Virus record (IMG/VR): IMGVR_UViG_3300017773_000049
Span: 1-35,948 of that record
Reading direction: 5' to 3' (one strand)
Origin: a virus
DNA length: 35,948 nucleotides
Positions 9,601 through 16,096 of this stretch are shown here, in pieces; position 1 is the first letter of the stretch; each line of letters opens with the position of its first letter. The notes under the pieces are model-generated. The model was not told the origin of the DNA and did not search any database. It saw nothing but the letters and a program-made list of their open reading frames with translations. The position numbers and the translations under genes are program-made.

Positions 9601-10041
9601 GGTAATGATTCTATTTTCTTATTTACTTCAGGAAATGATTATTATATGAATGAAGTAGGTATAATTTCATCATCAGCTACATATTCTTCAGTTGAATCTT
9701 CTTTTAATAATGGTGGAGATTTTACAGTGCCTGCTATAGATGGATTAACAACTCAAAGATATTTCTTCTTTATACCTTCAGGATCTTCACTTACAGGTAT
9801 ACCATATGAAGGTATGGTTGATTCTTTAAATGGAGCAGGATCTGCTAATAAAGGGGTATTATATTTAAACACTGATGGTGGTGGTTGGTATCCAAAAACC
9901 TCAGTAAAAATAAACTTAATAGATTTTGGATCAGCTCAACATGGATATCAAAAATGGTATGTGGTAGGAACTAATGCAGGAGAAACTGCGGGTTCTATGA
10001 AATGGAGAATAGTCCCCGAAAATGGTACAGCACCAACATAA
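6457..10041 (+). CDS. Large fibre protein with cadherin/Ig-like repeats
   Basis: The protein has 1194 residues. Residues 1-72 are the docking module shared with the gene at 5108. Residues about 73-110 hold a T-F-T-K-G-D-G-S-T-F repeat and a Gly/Ser linker. From about residue 200 it is a string of beta-rich domains of roughly 100 residues. They have cadherin/Ig-like features: N-(S/T)-A-P-(V/I) openings, acidic turns such as T-A-I-D-A-E-A-Q and F-R-D-T-E-S-D, V-R-V-T-D-T-G-G, and V-K-I-E-V-Q-D-N-A. Later domains carry W-Y-V-I-E-S/S-Y-I-I-E-S motifs. The last about 180 residues, from D-I-Y-F-Y-H-T-N-W, look like a separate globular tip. No enzymatic motif was seen. A long flexible adhesin or receptor-binding fibre is the likely role. 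Confidence 0.85.
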   Translation: MAITLPAGFNITNKEPVDARITVADQAARLAFSSANVYNGLVVFQRDTNELYVLNDTGSWNLNSGWQLVGSGGTVNTGSLLETGSVSLNTLTFTKGDGSTFALTVDTGSGGGSGVGFPFTGSALITGSLGVTGSISVSGSVINQLTSSYAMTASLADVATTSVTASNIVFDGDRKISNVSMPVGVFDVNYGGTDLKQFVENVFFVNSAPVVQDTASISIGEYESIGTNVFVVTAIDAEAQTLTFITQSSYTDNYFGINSSTGQVTVNTKTVASMNTVTTGSENKAPFPVRVTDTGGLFGERTYYIRVIPNTAPIWSLTSGGTELTPNYTGSLTEASSTGANKYQFWFRDTESDTITINTGSLNIDFTNYFSLNIQSNYVGLDQDSALDFDTVPSMSFVLTASDQHFESGDDPSAIKYLPVKIEVQDNAHPTIGVQSFSINEKSNNGATVGTITNVSDGEGNNVQIPTFTLVSAHLASAPGTNLTQSLVAGGQNSLQNPTADPFEVANQNTRVITRKSGVFLNSDVADTYTYRAFATDQYQPSPSASAIMTITVADHAASTVNGNTPWYVIESARSGEYATNDSDGIPENSGEYADLTSAQSQRYTIVSTSNFIEGTVATGSATDLRLAIDLSGSGTTSGATINVQVTSSQDDFDTTIQKQDYTISVVAMQPPVLSPSDQSSNLNTNGARPSNNLVLVSITDPQSYGINHSTWTFTPNAGQALEAVQNGGGDSYYVRPTANLAAGTYGYTASISNDRGFTAGELKDEFTIAQAGVGTLTGDTTSYIIESSTGSGAQIKEDSNGYTGNQADLDVNYGGTGYNGAAVTDFTSSNAFIAVTSTGLLSVTGDVSGSYAFGDPAITSNINWQDQYGNVGGPTAITVNIAENEAPTATFTNNTSNFNTDNAVLNAVMINITNITDSPSDEPYTLTLSGTDAASFTIDSPVTTPGGSSTVKAAGPLAAATYNFTVRIKDYYGSFTDYSRSITVDQSADYGDIYFYHTNWAVTPYYGASGWSGINTYNATTPFEVTSFRAEALPLGEVYRDGLATGSGNDSIFLFTSGNDYYMNEVGIISSSATYSSVESSFNNGGDFTVPAIDGLTTQRYFFFIPSGSSLTGIPYEGMVDSLNGAGSANKGVLYLNTDGGGWYPKTSVKINLIDFGSAQHGYQKWYVVGTNAGETAGSMKWRIVPENGTAPT

Positions 10042-10067
10042 TATGAATAAATTAAAACAAATATAAA

Positions 10068-12926
10068 ATGGCATTCGATCCATATCCAGCACCCTCCACC
10101 GGTTTTGGTGGTCAAGTAGGATTAACACCTGCAGCTTCTGCAAGTGGTGACCTTGCATTTGCTAATGTTGAGTTCATTAGAGGAGCTTTTAAAGTATATG
10201 AATCAGAATCTATACTTCAAGCCCAAAATGCTAATCAGTTTTCAGATGGGCAAATAGTTTATATTGAAGATGTAAATAAATTATACCGAATGGAATTTGT
10301 TCCTGCAAGTGGTTTCCCACCTGTAGGGCCTTTTGCAACTAGTGCATCATTTACATTTCCAGGATCAGGAGGAGGAAGTACAGATACAGGTTCATTATTA
10401 ATTACAGCTTCTGTAGCAGGTAATACAATGACATTTACAAAAGGTGATGGTGCAACATTTAGTGTTGCCTTACCTTCAGGAGGTGGTGATGCATTTCCTT
10501 ATACTGGATCTGCTATTATATCAGGTTCTTTAATTGTAACTGGTAGTTCATTTTTTACAGGAAGTATTAATGCTAGTTCTATAACTAGTTCATTCAAAGG
10601 AGATTTAGATGGAACGGCTAGTATAGCTACTACAGCTATATCAGCTTCAAATTTATATTTTAATGATACTAAAAAAGCCGAAGCTACAAATACAGGTCTT
10701 ACAGTAACAGGAGGATTAATTACTGATGCTTCTTCTGATATGGCAGGTCTTAATATGACCTCTGACATAGCAATGGGAGATAATAACATTGGAAGTGTAG
10801 GTAGTATAAGTTCTAAAATTGATGCCTCTCTTTTAGATGGTCAAATAAATGCAACATCTTCACTAACTGTTACAGCAGCAGCTAAAACAACAAATAATAG
10901 ATATTATAACCAAGGTTCAGGAAATGCTTATTATTTTAATGGAATAGAATCTCCATATATAACATTCTACCCAGGAAAATCTTATAGAATTGCATATCCA
11001 GCATCACATCCTGTAGCTTTTTATTTAGATGCAAACAAAACTACTCAATATACTACAGGTGTAACTACTCCTGCTAGTAATACGGTTCAAATTGATGTAA
11101 CAGAAGATACTCCAAAAATATTATATTATATGTGTACTGCTCACCCATTAATGGGTAATGCAACTCATATACAATCAGCAAATAGTGCATCCTTTGCTGG
11201 AACTTCATCTATAGCATTAAAAAACTTATCAACAGCCTCAGTTAGTTTAAATACTATAACTTTTACAAAAGGTGATGGTACAACTTTCCCAATTACAGTA
11301 GATACAGGGTCGGATGAAAGTGGAATATTTAAACAAACAGGTTCATTTTTTGCTACATCAAATGATTTACAAGTTACTGGTTCTATAACTAGTTCATTTC
11401 AAGGAAATTTAACAGGAACAGCTAGTTTAGCTTCACATTCTTTAAGTGCTAATTCCGCTTCTTTTGTAACAGGAAGTAATGTTTATGGTCCGTTTGGAGC
11501 TAATAGTGTTATAAGCGCTTCTTATGCAGTTTCAGCTTCAGTTGAAATTATAAAAGAAATTTCTTCAAGTCATGCTGAAGTGGCAGATGTAGCAGATGGA
11601 TTACAAAACAACCCATCTATAACAGTTACAAACATTACAGCATCAGGTGGTATAAGTTCAAGTGGATTATTATTTGCTTCTGCCTCACAAAATGAAAAAG
11701 GTGTAAGTAGTCCAGTTGATAATGTAGCAATGTATAATAGTGCTTCAGGTCAATTTTTCTATACAGCTTCAAGTGCTATTGGAGGAGGAGGATCAGCTAT
11801 AAACGCAACAGGTTCAGGCTTAGATGCAGGCAGTGCTGGTGGAGAAGTTAGCACTATTACTATACAAGATTATGATGCAGATGTTGTAGTACAATATAAT
11901 GCAGGAGACTTAAAATTTATATTTGGTACACCAACAGCCCCAACTCCATCAATTGGACAAAGCGGATTTCTATCGGATAGATTTAATTTACAACTACAGA
12001 CATATACTATTACTGGTACATTTGGTTTAGGCGGATATTCGCTAGTTAGCGCGTCATTATTTTCAGGAAGTGACCAACTAGAAACGGGAACTACTGGAAC
12101 AAGTCTAGCCAGAACTTTTACAGATGTAACTGGTGAAATTGCTGAAAAAACTTATTCACTTCAGTTAACATCTAGTAATCCAGTAACATCAACAGAAGAT
12201 AGACAATTAGAAACCGTAGCATTAAGTTTAAGTAAAAGTAATCCTGTATCACCATCTAATACATTTAACGTAGATGCGATTTATTTAGGAGCGGCTTCAA
12301 ATCAAATAGAAGTAGGTGCTACAGGTAGTATAGCCTTTACAGGATCTAAAAGTGGAACTGATAATAGTTGGACTTTTGTTTCAATGAGTGCAAGCCCATC
12401 AACTGATCCTACTATAACAAGTACAGCAACAAGTATTAGTGCTAGTTACAATATATCAGCCTCAGGGGTAGATTCATCAGTAAGTTTCTTCTCTACGGCT
12501 AATTATAATTCAGCGGCATTAAATAATCCTGTAATCAATGTTAATAGAAATTCTAGTACTCAAACTTATTCAAGAATTAGAAGTATTAGATTTGGAGCAT
12601 TTTTAGAATCAGCTACGGCTTCATTAGAAGCGGGTATGACAGATTTAGGAGCTTTTCAAGCTGGAGGTACTATATATAAAGGAACAGTTAACCCAAATAA
12701 CCAATCAGTTAATATAGCTCATGGAAGTGGGGTTATTGAGTATATAGTAGTAGATGATGCGTATACTTTAACGGCAATTGAAGCAGGAGGAACTAATTTC
12801 TTAACTAGTACATTTACACATACTACAGCAGGAGGAAGTCCTCAAGTAATAAGTGGGTATAGAGTTTATAAATCATCAACTCCTTTAGGAGCCACAAGTG
12901 GAATTACATATTTATTAAAAACATAA
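10068..12926 (+). CDS. Fibre protein with cupredoxin-like insert
   Basis: The protein has 952 residues. The N-terminus (to about residue 90) is a distant relative of the docking module, with I-V-Y-I-E-D-V-N-K-L-Y-R-M-E-F in the place of V-V-F-Q-R-D-T-N-E-L-Y-V-L. Two T-F-T-K-G-D-G-x-T-F repeats occur, with several G-S-I-T-S-S-F-x-G-x-L-x-G-T-A-S repeats between and after them. Residues about 275-370 form an inserted domain with H314 (S-H-P-V-A-F), C356, H359 and M362 (C-T-A-H-P-L-M), the ligand pattern of type 1 copper cupredoxins. From about residue 590 the C-terminal module is a diverged copy of those at 3708 and 5108, with I-F-G-T-P-T-A-P and a final Y-R-V-Y-K-S. It follows the previous gene by 26 A/T-rich bases without a promoter-like element. 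Confidence 0.85.
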   Translation: MAFDPYPAPSTGFGGQVGLTPAASASGDLAFANVEFIRGAFKVYESESILQAQNANQFSDGQIVYIEDVNKLYRMEFVPASGFPPVGPFATSASFTFPGSGGGSTDTGSLLITASVAGNTMTFTKGDGATFSVALPSGGGDAFPYTGSAIISGSLIVTGSSFFTGSINASSITSSFKGDLDGTASIATTAISASNLYFNDTKKAEATNTGLTVTGGLITDASSDMAGLNMTSDIAMGDNNIGSVGSISSKIDASLLDGQINATSSLTVTAAAKTTNNRYYNQGSGNAYYFNGIESPYITFYPGKSYRIAYPASHPVAFYLDANKTTQYTTGVTTPASNTVQIDVTEDTPKILYYMCTAHPLMGNATHIQSANSASFAGTSSIALKNLSTASVSLNTITFTKGDGTTFPITVDTGSDESGIFKQTGSFFATSNDLQVTGSITSSFQGNLTGTASLASHSLSANSASFVTGSNVYGPFGANSVISASYAVSASVEIIKEISSSHAEVADVADGLQNNPSITVTNITASGGISSSGLLFASASQNEKGVSSPVDNVAMYNSASGQFFYTASSAIGGGGSAINATGSGLDAGSAGGEVSTITIQDYDADVVVQYNAGDLKFIFGTPTAPTPSIGQSGFLSDRFNLQLQTYTITGTFGLGGYSLVSASLFSGSDQLETGTTGTSLARTFTDVTGEIAEKTYSLQLTSSNPVTSTEDRQLETVALSLSKSNPVSPSNTFNVDAIYLGAASNQIEVGATGSIAFTGSKSGTDNSWTFVSMSASPSTDPTITSTATSISASYNISASGVDSSVSFFSTANYNSAALNNPVINVNRNSSTQTYSRIRSIRFGAFLESATASLEAGMTDLGAFQAGGTIYKGTVNPNNQSVNIAHGSGVIEYIVVDDAYTLTAIEAGGTNFLTSTFTHTTAGGSPQVISGYRVYKSSTPLGATSGITYLLKT

Positions 12927-12930
12927 TTAA

Positions 12931-13449
12931 ATGGCAGTATCTATACCAGCAGGATTTTTAGTAATTAATACAGACCCTATTGATGGGAGAATGTTAGTAG
13001 CAGATGCGGCTGCTAGAAAAAATACTTCCACTTATGATCAATATAATTCTTATCATGGGTTATTAGTATATGAACAAGATACTAACAAACTATTTGCTTT
13101 AAAAGATCCAACTAATGTTACTTCAGATTCTAGCTGGGAAGAATTATCTGGAGGAAGTGGTACCCCAGGAGGAGCAGATACTCAAATTCAATTTAACAAT
13201 AGTGATACTTTTGCAGGTAGTCCTAAATTTATATTTAACAGTACTACAGGAGCAGCTACTATTAGTGGTAGTTTTTCTATATCAGGATCTACTGCAAGTG
13301 ACATATTCTTAGTAAAAAGTGGAAGTTTAGATGTAGCTAAAATCACAACAGACGGTGTATTTGTGCTAGGAGAATTAAATCCTCAACCTACTGCAGTAGA
13401 AGGAGGAATTTTTTACTCTTCTTCAGCTCTTTATGTAGGAATAGAATAA
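12931..13449 (+). CDS. Short fibre protein sharing the docking domain
   Basis: The protein has 172 residues. The first about 70 residues (MAVSIPAGFLVINTDPIDGR..., then L-V-Y-E-Q-D-T-N-K-L-F-A-L-K-D) are a diverged copy of the docking module seen at 5108 and 6457. A Gly/Pro linker follows, then I-Q-F-N-N-S-D-T-F-A-G-S-P-K-F and S-G-S-F-S-I-S-G-S-T repeats. The end, P-T-A-V-E-G-G-I-F-Y-S-S-S-A-L-Y-V-G-I, is the type of C-terminus found in trimeric phage fibres. It starts only four bases after the previous stop and ends seven bases before the promoter-like element of the next unit. It may be a minimal fibre or an adaptor that shares an attachment site with its neighbours. Confidence 0.8.
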   Translation: MAVSIPAGFLVINTDPIDGRMLVADAAARKNTSTYDQYNSYHGLLVYEQDTNKLFALKDPTNVTSDSSWEELSGGSGTPGGADTQIQFNNSDTFAGSPKFIFNSTTGAATISGSFSISGSTASDIFLVKSGSLDVAKITTDGVFVLGELNPQPTAVEGGIFYSSSALYVGIE

Positions 13450-13453
13450 GTTA

Positions 13454-13464
13454 CATATTTATAA
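13454..13464 (+). promoter_or_regulatory. Late-promoter-like element, copy 3
   Basis: CATATTTATAA lies after the short fibre gene and 113 bases before the ATG at 13577. Unlike most copies it is followed by a long leader containing a hairpin. Confidence 0.55.
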
Positions 13465-13491
13465 ATGATAAAAAAAATTAAAATAAACATC

Positions 13492-13529
13492 GTTGTATCC
13501 TAAGGATAACACCCCGATACAACATTTTT
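13492..13529 (+). terminator. Leader hairpin with T-run: terminator or attenuator
   Basis: GTTGTATC (13492-13499) pairs perfectly with GATACAAC (13516-13523), followed by A and six T residues (13525-13530). A second, overlapping hairpin, TATCC (13496-13500) with GGATA (13504-13508), is mutually exclusive with the inner part of the first. The structure is downstream of the promoter-like element at 13454, so besides ending the upstream fibre message it would stop or regulate transcripts begun there. Whether it ends transcription or regulates it cannot be decided from sequence alone. Confidence 0.6.
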
Positions 13530-13576
13530 TAAAACCAAAAATAAATAATAAATAATAATAATTAAAATTTAAAATT

Positions 13577-15430
13577 ATGGCAGAATGGAAAAAGGTGGTG
13601 TTAGACGGGGCAGCAGCAAGTTTAGCATCATTAACATTAACAACAGATCTCTCGGTAGCCAATGGTGGTACTGGAGCAAGTACACACACCGCAGGTAATG
13701 TATTAATTGGTGCTGGTGCAAGTGCAATTACATCAACAGCAATTGGTATTGCAAATGATAACATCGTTGAAATAGACGATGCTGATGCAGCTAGTGGCGA
13801 CTTTGCAAGATTTACCGCAAATGGTTTAGAAGGTCGTAGCGCATCAGAAACATTAAGTGACATTGGAGCAGCAGCAGATGGAGCAAACTCAGACATTACT
13901 TCACTTTCAGGATTAACTACAGCTTTATCAGCAGCACAAGGTGGTACTGGTAAAAATGGAACAGATTTATCTAGTGCAACTGAAGGACAGGTATTAACAG
14001 TAAATGCCGCAGGAAATGGATATGATTTTACTACTTTAACAGGTGATATTTCACAAGTATCAGCAGGAACAGGTTTATCTGGTGGTGGTGCATCCGGTAA
14101 TGTAACACTTAATGTAGATTATTTAGGTGCAGATAATATTATACAGGCAGCGCCTAATAATGATATTACTCCTGTTTTAGGTGATGAAATCCTATTAAAT
14201 GATGCTGATACAGGTAATGTAGAACATGTAACATTAACTAAAATCAAAACTTTATTTGGTACTGGTATTGGTAGTATTACAGTAACAGCAGGTGATGGTT
14301 TATCCGGTGGTGGTACATTAACAGCTGATGGAACTCTTTCTCTTGCAGTTGATTTAAATGAATTAGGAGCTGAAACTTCTATTGCAGATGCTGATCAAAT
14401 AGCAATGGTAGATGCTACTGATAATGGTTCACAAAAGATTACATTTGCTAACTTTATGACTAGTGGTGCTACTAAATTAGCAGGTACAGTCACATCAACA
14501 GGTTTAGCAGCATCTTCAGGTGTATTATCTATTGATATAGCTAACATGACTGCTTTAGGTGGTGCTTCAGTTGCTCAAGTGGATGAATTCGCGTTTAGCG
14601 ATGCAGGTACTCTTAAAAAAGTTACTTTCTCTAACTTAGAAGATTCAATCTTTGCTAATATTACAGCAGCAGGTGGTGATGTTACTGCAGCAGCAGGTGG
14701 TGAATTAACAATCGGATCTCAAGTGGTTGAAAATACTATGCTTAATTCTAATATTATTTCAGGCCAATCAACTGTTACTCCAGTAGGAGCTGATTTCTTA
14801 TTATTTGGAGATACTGATGATTCAAATAGATTAAGAAAAACTTCTATTGAAACACTAATAGGTTTAGCACCAGCAGGTACAGTTACTTCTGTAGCAGGTG
14901 GTACAGGTCTTACTTCTACAGGTGGTACAACTCCATCACTTTCAGTAGATGCAGCACAAACAGGTATTACATCTATGACAGGTGTTAATACTATAAATGC
15001 TGGTGGTAGTGCTTTAGCATTAGGTAGTTCAGATAGTAATGTTACAGTTCAAGGTAACTTAATAGTAAATGGAACAGCTTCATTTGAAGATGCAGAAACA
15101 TTAAGAGTTAAAGATCCAATGATCATATTAAGATCAGGTTCATCAGGAGCAGGAGATGGTGGTTTCATCGTAGAACAAAGTGGTGGTGAAACAGGTCAAT
15201 TCTTTGGATATGATGCTACAGCAGGAAGTTCAGGTGGTAGATTTGGTGTAGTAGCATCAGTTGCTGAAGACGCTACATCAGTTACTATATCAAACTTTAT
15301 GCCAACAGTTACACAAGGCGCCTTAGGTGGAGCCCCAGGTGGTGCACCTCTTTATGGAGGAAATACAGGATATGGTAACTTTGCAGTTGATACTACAAAT
15401 CATGATTTATATGTTTATATAAGTTCTTAA
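13577..15430 (+). CDS. Tail fibre/virion surface protein, Gly-Ala-rich repeats
   Basis: The protein has 617 residues. It begins MAEWKKVVLDGAAASLASLT, a short block shared in pattern with the gene at 16097 (MPNWKKVLLNG). Repeats typical of phage fibre shafts follow: two V-A-N-G-G-T-G/A-A-Q-G-G-T-G motifs, D-I-G-A-A-A-D-G-A-N-S-D-I-T-S-L, then several G-(T/D)-G-L-S-G-G-G-x-L-T blocks. The last about 110 residues (E-T-L-R-V-K-D-P-M-I-I-L, then G-G-F-I-V-E-Q-S-G-G, ending D-L-Y-V-Y-I-S-S) look like a globular end domain. The gene is visibly richer in GGT and GCA/GCT codons than its neighbours, which may reflect the Gly/Ala content or separate ancestry. A strong terminator follows the stop. Confidence 0.85.
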   Translation: MAEWKKVVLDGAAASLASLTLTTDLSVANGGTGASTHTAGNVLIGAGASAITSTAIGIANDNIVEIDDADAASGDFARFTANGLEGRSASETLSDIGAAADGANSDITSLSGLTTALSAAQGGTGKNGTDLSSATEGQVLTVNAAGNGYDFTTLTGDISQVSAGTGLSGGGASGNVTLNVDYLGADNIIQAAPNNDITPVLGDEILLNDADTGNVEHVTLTKIKTLFGTGIGSITVTAGDGLSGGGTLTADGTLSLAVDLNELGAETSIADADQIAMVDATDNGSQKITFANFMTSGATKLAGTVTSTGLAASSGVLSIDIANMTALGGASVAQVDEFAFSDAGTLKKVTFSNLEDSIFANITAAGGDVTAAAGGELTIGSQVVENTMLNSNIISGQSTVTPVGADFLLFGDTDDSNRLRKTSIETLIGLAPAGTVTSVAGGTGLTSTGGTTPSLSVDAAQTGITSMTGVNTINAGGSALALGSSDSNVTVQGNLIVNGTASFEDAETLRVKDPMIILRSGSSGAGDGGFIVEQSGGETGQFFGYDATAGSSGGRFGVVASVAEDATSVTISNFMPTVTQGALGGAPGGAPLYGGNTGYGNFAVDTTNHDLYVYISS

Positions 15431-15476
15431 TTAGAATAAAACATGAAATTAAAAGGTTAATGAAAAACAATAATAT

Positions 15477-15509
15477 AAGGGCTGTCTTTAAAAAAGTCAG
15501 CCCTTTTTT
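15477..15509 (+). terminator. Intrinsic terminator after the 617-residue fibre gene
   Basis: AAGGGCTG (15477-15484) pairs with CAGCCCTT (15498-15505). The stem continues inward, after one T-T mismatch, with CTTT/AAAG. The T-run covers 15504-15509. It sits 47 bases after the fibre stop codon. Confidence 0.85.
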
Positions 15510-15522
15510 AAAATCTATCGTT

Positions 15523-15744
15523 ATGGGATTTAAAGGAAATATGAATATTAAAAAAACAAAACCAGAATTTGAAGCTGTGAAAAAAGATTTAAAAAACGCT
15601 AAAAGTAGTTTGGATCAGGATGAAATAGGTATTATATTAAATTTGATAAAAGAAAATAGCTTTAAAGGTAAAGATTTAGAAATTATATACAATTTAGTTA
15701 TAAAATTACAAGATCAATATCTTAGCTTAGAAAAAGAAAATTAA
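15523..15744 (+). CDS. Small hypothetical protein
   Basis: The frame is open from an ATG at 15460, but bases 15477-15509 form the terminator of the preceding gene. I therefore take the ATG at 15523 (M-G-F-K-G-N), giving 73 residues; 15541 is another option. The protein is highly charged and Lys-rich, predicted mostly helical, with no membrane segment. Residues 30-70 (D-E-I-G-I-I-L-N-L-I-K, then L-E-I-I-Y-N-L-V-I-K-L) look like two amphipathic helices. The next gene follows after nine bases. I do not recognise the family. Its position between two fibre genes suggests an assembly helper, but that is a guess. Confidence 0.6.
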   Translation: MGFKGNMNIKKTKPEFEAVKKDLKNAKSSLDQDEIGIILNLIKENSFKGKDLEIIYNLVIKLQDQYLSLEKEN

Positions 15745-15753
15745 ATTTAATAA

Positions 15754-15990
15754 ATGTTTCAATTTGATAAACCACAATATACATTAATAGATTTAAAGTA
15801 TATTTATGGAGCTTTAATGCAAATAGAGGTTAAAGGGGAAGATGTTAGGATATTATCTTTATTACAAGATAAAACTTTGGACCATATTAAACAATTAGAA
15901 TCTTTAAATGAAGTTAAAGAACCGGAATTAGAACTTCCAGAGTTAAAACTTCCTAAAATAAAACCAGGACCTCCTGGAAAAAAAGTATAA
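15754..15990 (+). CDS. Small hypothetical protein with Pro-rich tail
   Basis: The protein has 78 residues. The first about 50 residues are helical in pattern, with I-D-L-K-Y-I-Y-G-A-L-M-Q-I and V-R-I-L-S-L-L-Q-D-K-T. Then comes a repetitive acidic/Pro segment E-P-E-L-E-L-P-E-L-K-L-P and a final K-P-G-P-P-G-K-K-V. The spacing to the preceding small gene is nine bases, so the two are probably translated together. No family is recognised. The Pro-rich tail could be a flexible binding segment. The ATG at 15754 is preceded only by A/T bases. Confidence 0.65.
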   Translation: MFQFDKPQYTLIDLKYIYGALMQIEVKGEDVRILSLLQDKTLDHIKQLESLNEVKEPELELPELKLPKIKPGPPGKKV

Positions 15991-16016
15991 ATTATATTAA
16001 TTTTTTAATTAAGATT

Positions 16017-16027
16017 AATATTTATAA
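16017..16027 (+). promoter_or_regulatory. Late-promoter-like element, copy 4
   Basis: AATATTTATAA (core 16019-16026) lies 70 bases before the ATG at 16097. It is followed by a G/C-richer leader that can fold. Confidence 0.6.
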
Positions 16028-16038
16028 TAAATTAATTT

Positions 16039-16080
16039 GTTGGCCCGAAAGGGAAGTGGACTTAACTGGAAGTAGCCAAC
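16039..16080 (+). ncRNA. Structured 5' leader of a fibre gene (three-stem junction)
   Basis: Stem 1 is GTTGGC (16039-16044) with GCCAAC (16075-16080). Inside it are CC-GAAA-GG (16045-16052), a GNRA-type tetraloop hairpin extendable to CCC/GGG, and ACTT (16060-16063) with AAGT (16070-16073) around a six-base loop. The block is much richer in G and C than anything around it and lies between a promoter-like element and the start codon. It may be a cis-regulatory RNA. The fold was drawn by hand and its energy is not computed. Confidence 0.5.
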
Positions 16081-16096
16081 CGCAAACTAAAAAATT

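Noticed and set aside
13115-13312. Alternative + frame inside the short fibre gene
   Set aside because: It overlaps a gene with clear homology to neighbouring fibres and its product is Leu/Val-rich without features.
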